Shown piece after piece: positions 6,232-7,287 of a stretch of 7,287 nt of DNA. Source of the stretch: an uncultured Muribaculaceae bacterium (GTDB lineage Bacteria > Bacteroidota > Bacteroidia > Bacteroidales > Muribaculaceae); NCBI GenBank assembly GCA_947178235.1, contig CAMWXQ010000052.1, forward strand, positions 1 to 7,287. The letters run 5' to 3'. The notes beneath the pieces are model-generated. The model was not told where the DNA came from. It was given only the letters and a program-made list of their open reading frames with translations, and made no database searches. The translations under genes were made by a program, and so were the position numbers. The stretch's first letter is position 1; the number at the start of each line of letters is the position of its first letter.

Positions 6232-6235
6232 CATC
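6211..6235 (+). promoter_or_regulatory. Inverted repeat over the abi -7 box, candidate operator
   Basis: GATGCAAA (6211-6218) and TTTGCATC (6228-6235) are perfect inverted copies with a nine-base spacer. The right arm includes the TTTG of the -7 box, so a dimeric protein bound here would block the promoter. The binding protein is unknown; the Abi product has no recognisable DNA-binding domain. Confidence 0.5.
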
Positions 6236-6239
6236 GACA

Positions 6240-6292
6240 GTTTCCACCACGCCTCCTAACAATGCGTACCAGGGTGGAACTTTTGCTTTTTA
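6240..6292 (+). ncRNA. Structured leader or small RNA upstream of abi
   Basis: TTCCACC (6242-6248) pairs with GGTGGAA (6273-6279). Directly inside it, ACGC (6249-6252) pairs with GCGT (6264-6267), leaving a five-base bulge (ACCAG) and an 11-base loop (CTCCTAACAAT). The loop contains CTCCT, which is complementary to AGGAG at 6350-6354 inside abi. The stem is followed by the T-rich stretch CTTTTGCTTTTTAT, so the element resembles a short RNA ending at a leaky terminator. A structured RNA linked to abiF genes has been described by comparative genomics; whether this is a member cannot be told here. Confidence 0.45.
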
Positions 6293-6298
6293 TACACC

Positions 6299-7192
6299 AT
6301 GGAATACATAAACCGACCATTAGACTACCCCGACATATTGGCCATGCTGAGGAGCCGCGGACTCTCAATCGCTGACGACACGCAGGCTATCGGCCAACTG
6401 AGAAACATCAGTTATTTCCGCTTGGCCAACTACCTGCGTCCAATGGAGCTTGATAAGGCTACACACATATTCAAACCCAACAGCCGATTCGACAATGCGG
6501 TCGATCTGTACTATTTCGACAAGGAGCTGCGCGCATTGCTCTTCACGGCAATACAGAGTTTCGAGATAGCTCTGAGATCCAAGCTGATCCATCATTTCTC
6601 CGTCACATACGGGGCATTCTGGATAATCGACCGTGGCCTGTTCGCGGACAAGAAGATTTTCTCCGAATGTGCAGTTCGAATCCAACAGGAGGTATTCCGC
6701 TCCAAAGAGGACTTCATACAGGAGCATTTCTCGAAATACAATCACCCCCTGGTGCCACCGGCATGGAAATCTTTGGAGGTCGTGTCCTTCGGTACGCTCT
6801 CGCGGATATTATGCAATCTGTCCGACAAGCAGTTGTTGAAGAGAATAGCACGCGAGTTCAATCTTCCCCAACATAAGATTCTCGAAAGTTGGTGCAAAAG
6901 TGCTGTGTCGCTACGCAACAATATCGCCCACCATTCGAGGACATGGAACAGGGTGTTCCCTATAAAACCACAACTCCCGCAGAGCCTCAATGGCGCATGG
7001 ATCAGCACCTCCGGAGTCGCCAACAACAGACTATATGCGCAATTATGTTGCCTGTTGTACCTTCAAAACTCCATACACCCCGACAACAGGTTCAAGGAGA
7101 ACTTCAAGCGACTGATCATCGCCCATCCGAATGTCGATGTCACGGCAATGGGATTCCCGAAAGATTGGGAGCAAAATCCACTCTGGGCATAG
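6299..7192 (+). CDS. Abi_2/AbiF-like abortive infection protein, putative HEPN RNase
   Basis: The product has 297 residues and matches the Abi_2 (AbiD/AbiF) pattern along its whole length. It has MLRSRGLSIADD (16-27), LRNISYFRLANYLRPM (34-49), LYYFDKELRALLF (70-82), SFEIALRSKLIHHF (87-100), PPAWKSLEVVSFGTLSRIL (153-171) and LRNNIAHHSRTWNR (205-218). Two R-x4-H motifs are visible, R93-SKLI-H98 and R206-NNIA-H211; the second is the classical HEPN ribonuclease signature. Members cause growth arrest or death of phage-infected cells, and AbiF-type proteins are proposed relatives of the Cas13 ancestor. The protein should be cytosolic and cut RNA when triggered; the target is not visible. The gene is intact and has its own promoter, a candidate operator and a structured leader. 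No Shine-Dalgarno sequence precedes the ATG. Family assignment is firm; activity is inferred. Confidence 0.9.
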   Translation: MEYINRPLDYPDILAMLRSRGLSIADDTQAIGQLRNISYFRLANYLRPMELDKATHIFKPNSRFDNAVDLYYFDKELRALLFTAIQSFEIALRSKLIHHFSVTYGAFWIIDRGLFADKKIFSECAVRIQQEVFRSKEDFIQEHFSKYNHPLVPPAWKSLEVVSFGTLSRILCNLSDKQLLKRIAREFNLPQHKILESWCKSAVSLRNNIAHHSRTWNRVFPIKPQLPQSLNGAWISTSGVANNRLYAQLCCLLYLQNSIHPDNRFKENFKRLIIAHPNVDVTAMGFPKDWEQNPLWA

Positions 7193-7287
7193 CACAGGGC
7201 CATCAAAACGTTTTCATACAGATTTTATTCGGGGGTGTGCAAACAATCCGGGGGTGGGGGATGTTATATAGACAAAGACAAAACTAA
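7193..7287 (+). other. Right-edge non-coding stretch with G-runs
   Basis: No gene is supported here. Three runs of five G occur at 7231-7235, 7250-7254 and 7256-7260, unlike the rest of the window. No hairpin terminator for abi is obvious. CAAAACTA at 7279-7286 reads TAGTTTTG on the minus strand, a possible -7 box, but its upstream element would lie outside the window. Confidence 0.35.

Noticed and set aside
7279..7286. Minus-strand TAGTTTTG as a -7 box at the right edge
   Set aside because: The upstream element would lie outside the window and a transcript would run antisense into abi; a single box is weak evidence.
1..7287. CRISPR array, tRNA, rRNA or transposase genes
   Set aside because: No regularly spaced direct repeats, no cloverleaf and no transposase motif were seen on either strand.

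Overview
The window looks like Bacteroidota DNA, most likely a gut Bacteroidales and perhaps Muribaculaceae-like. The evidence is promoters of the Bacteroidota type (a TTG/TTTG upstream element, about 19-20 bases, then TAnnTTTG), almost no Shine-Dalgarno sequences, a zinc-free type B L31 protein, a Bacteroidota-style putative porin and a Bacteroidota-style lipoprotein. The family-level guess is inference.

Layout from left to right: rpmE2 (ribosomal protein L31, minus strand) is divergent from a 482-residue lipoprotein of unknown function, and each has a near-consensus promoter in the shared gap. A long bidirectional hairpin and nested palindromes separate the lipoprotein from a convergent, minus-strand HigBA-like toxin-antitoxin pair, toxin first with a 4-base overlap. 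Upstream of the toxin lies a 135-base compound inverted repeat that would sit in the toxin-antitoxin leader. Next is a gene-free stretch that holds a complete promoter, a short transcript region and a strong intrinsic terminator, then a second -7 box almost touching the start of a 662-residue putative porin. The porin appears to form an operon with a membrane-anchored periplasmic solute-binding-like protein. Last is an Abi_2/AbiF-like abortive infection gene. Its promoter carries a perfect inverted repeat over the -7 box, and its short leader can fold into a hairpin followed by a U-rich stretch.

How the genes work together: the porin and the solute-binding protein plausibly act together at the outer membrane and in the periplasm. 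The toxin-antitoxin pair and the Abi protein are accessory defence or stress modules on either side of that housekeeping-like operon. The most interesting candidates are (1) the Abi gene, which has two R-x4-H motifs (HEPN-type RNase signature) and a structured leader, and so could be a HEPN toxin with an RNA regulator or antitoxin; and (2) the promoter-terminator unit upstream of the porin, which would make an RNA of about 60 nt or act as an attenuator. All functions come from reading the sequence; no database search was run.
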